A stretch of 64,000 nt of DNA from ZC4RG30 sp035556135 (GTDB lineage Bacteria > Pseudomonadota > Gammaproteobacteria > Steroidobacterales > Steroidobacteraceae), in NCBI GenBank assembly GCA_035556135.1, contig DATMFO010000003.1, positions 1 to 64,000 of the forward strand, written 5' to 3'. A program made the position numbers and the translations under genes. Numbering within the stretch: position 1 is the stretch's first letter; each line of letters begins with the position of its first letter. The notes under the pieces were generated by a model. It was not told the origin of the DNA and ran no database searches. It saw nothing but the letters and a program-made list of their open reading frames with translations. Positions 63,751 to 64,000 of the stretch are shown here, piece after piece.

Positions 63751-64000
63751 TCAGGCGTCGCTGATCGCGCGCCACAATCCGGTGTGGCCCTTGCCCTGGG
63801 CCTTCACCTCGTAGAGCGCCGCGTCGGCGCGCGCCAGCAGCACTTCGGGCTCGCGGCCCTGCTCGGGCGCAGTGCATACGCCGACACTGCATCCGATACG
63901 CACCGCGCGCCCATCGGCCAGGCGATGCTCCCGGGCGATGGCGCCGATGATCTCATCGGCCACGCCGCGGGCGGTCAGCGCATCCGCATCGCGCAACAGG
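63751..64000 (-). CDS. GGDEF-domain protein, C-terminal end only
   Basis: The frame is open to the right edge, so the gene starts outside the window. The visible 83 residues end with GRAVRIGCSVGVCTAPEQGREPEVLLARADAALYEVKAQGKGHTGLW, the last strands and helix of a GGDEF domain. The GG(D/E)EF signature itself is beyond the edge. Diguanylate cyclases make cyclic di-GMP; whether this one is active cannot be judged here. Confidence 0.85.
   Translation of the reverse strand, partial: LLRDADALTARGVADEIIGAIAREHRLADGRAVRIGCSVGVCTAPEQGREPEVLLARADAALYEVKAQGKGHTGLWRAISDA

Noticed and set aside
63751..64000. A complete small protein of 81 codons starting at 63996
   Set aside because: The apparent start is a TTG within an open frame that continues to the window edge. 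The sequence is the C-terminal end of a GGDEF domain.

Overview
The window is GC-rich chromosomal DNA from a gammaproteobacterium. Several features fit the Xanthomonadales/Nevskiales/Steroidobacterales side of that class: clpS-clpA-infA-aat, lolA-rarA-serS downstream of ftsK, a type II secretion operon, and a LexA-controlled imuA-imuB-dnaE2 mutasome. This placement rests on gene content only; there is no rRNA in the window.

Positions 1-5145 are an array of integron gene cassettes. Six attC sites of exactly 138 bp and one variant of 164 bp separate cassette genes that all read leftward. The genes encode a GNAT acetyltransferase, a DUF2971 protein, two small membrane-type proteins and other unknowns. 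No integrase gene lies in the window. The right-hand (cassette-start) end abuts a short repeat-rich spacer and then ordinary chromosome, so within this window the array is an integrase-less attC cluster. Two cassettes carry the same 165-bp head with a 33-codon reading frame, and a sequence resembling the end of an IS3-type element interrupts the leftmost one.

Positions 5349-14016 hold a Fur-box-preceded PepSY membrane protein, a DUF4256 protein, an Lpp-like lipoprotein, and the SOS mutasome operon lexA-imuA-imuB-dnaE2 behind two LexA boxes. Positions 14021-20175 hold a PA3496-family protein and gspC-D-E-F of a type II secretion system. Positions 20248-24969 hold the N-degron genes clpS-clpA, infA, aat and a COG3146 acyltransferase. 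Positions 25043-33974 hold a secreted tandem-domain protein, trxB, and the ftsK-lolA-vanZ-rarA-serS string with overlapping starts.

Positions 34066-42838 hold a soluble PQQ-type sugar dehydrogenase, dacB, ybdD and cstA. Diverging from cstA are two tandem paralogous thiamine-diphosphate enzymes of unknown substrate. Positions 42945-46675 hold a self-contained TetR-HlyD-ABC exporter operon behind a perfect palindromic operator, followed by tRNA-Ser(UGA). Positions 46864-52389 form a metal locus: a TonB-dependent copper receptor, DUF2946, a His-rich periplasmic protein, a Crp/Fnr-type regulator, Cu/Zn superoxide dismutase and an AraC-GyrI regulator. Positions 52433-54893 hold an ECF sigma factor overlapping a membrane protein with HEAT-like repeats. 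Then come DUF3861 and an internally duplicated four-helix membrane protein.

Positions 56447-63183 are a leftward catabolic-looking run: lipoprotein quinohemoprotein alcohol dehydrogenase, an atypical SDR, an MFS transporter, DUF3237, a SnoaL-like protein and a secreted esterase. A VOC protein follows on the other strand, and the end of a GGDEF protein runs off the right edge.
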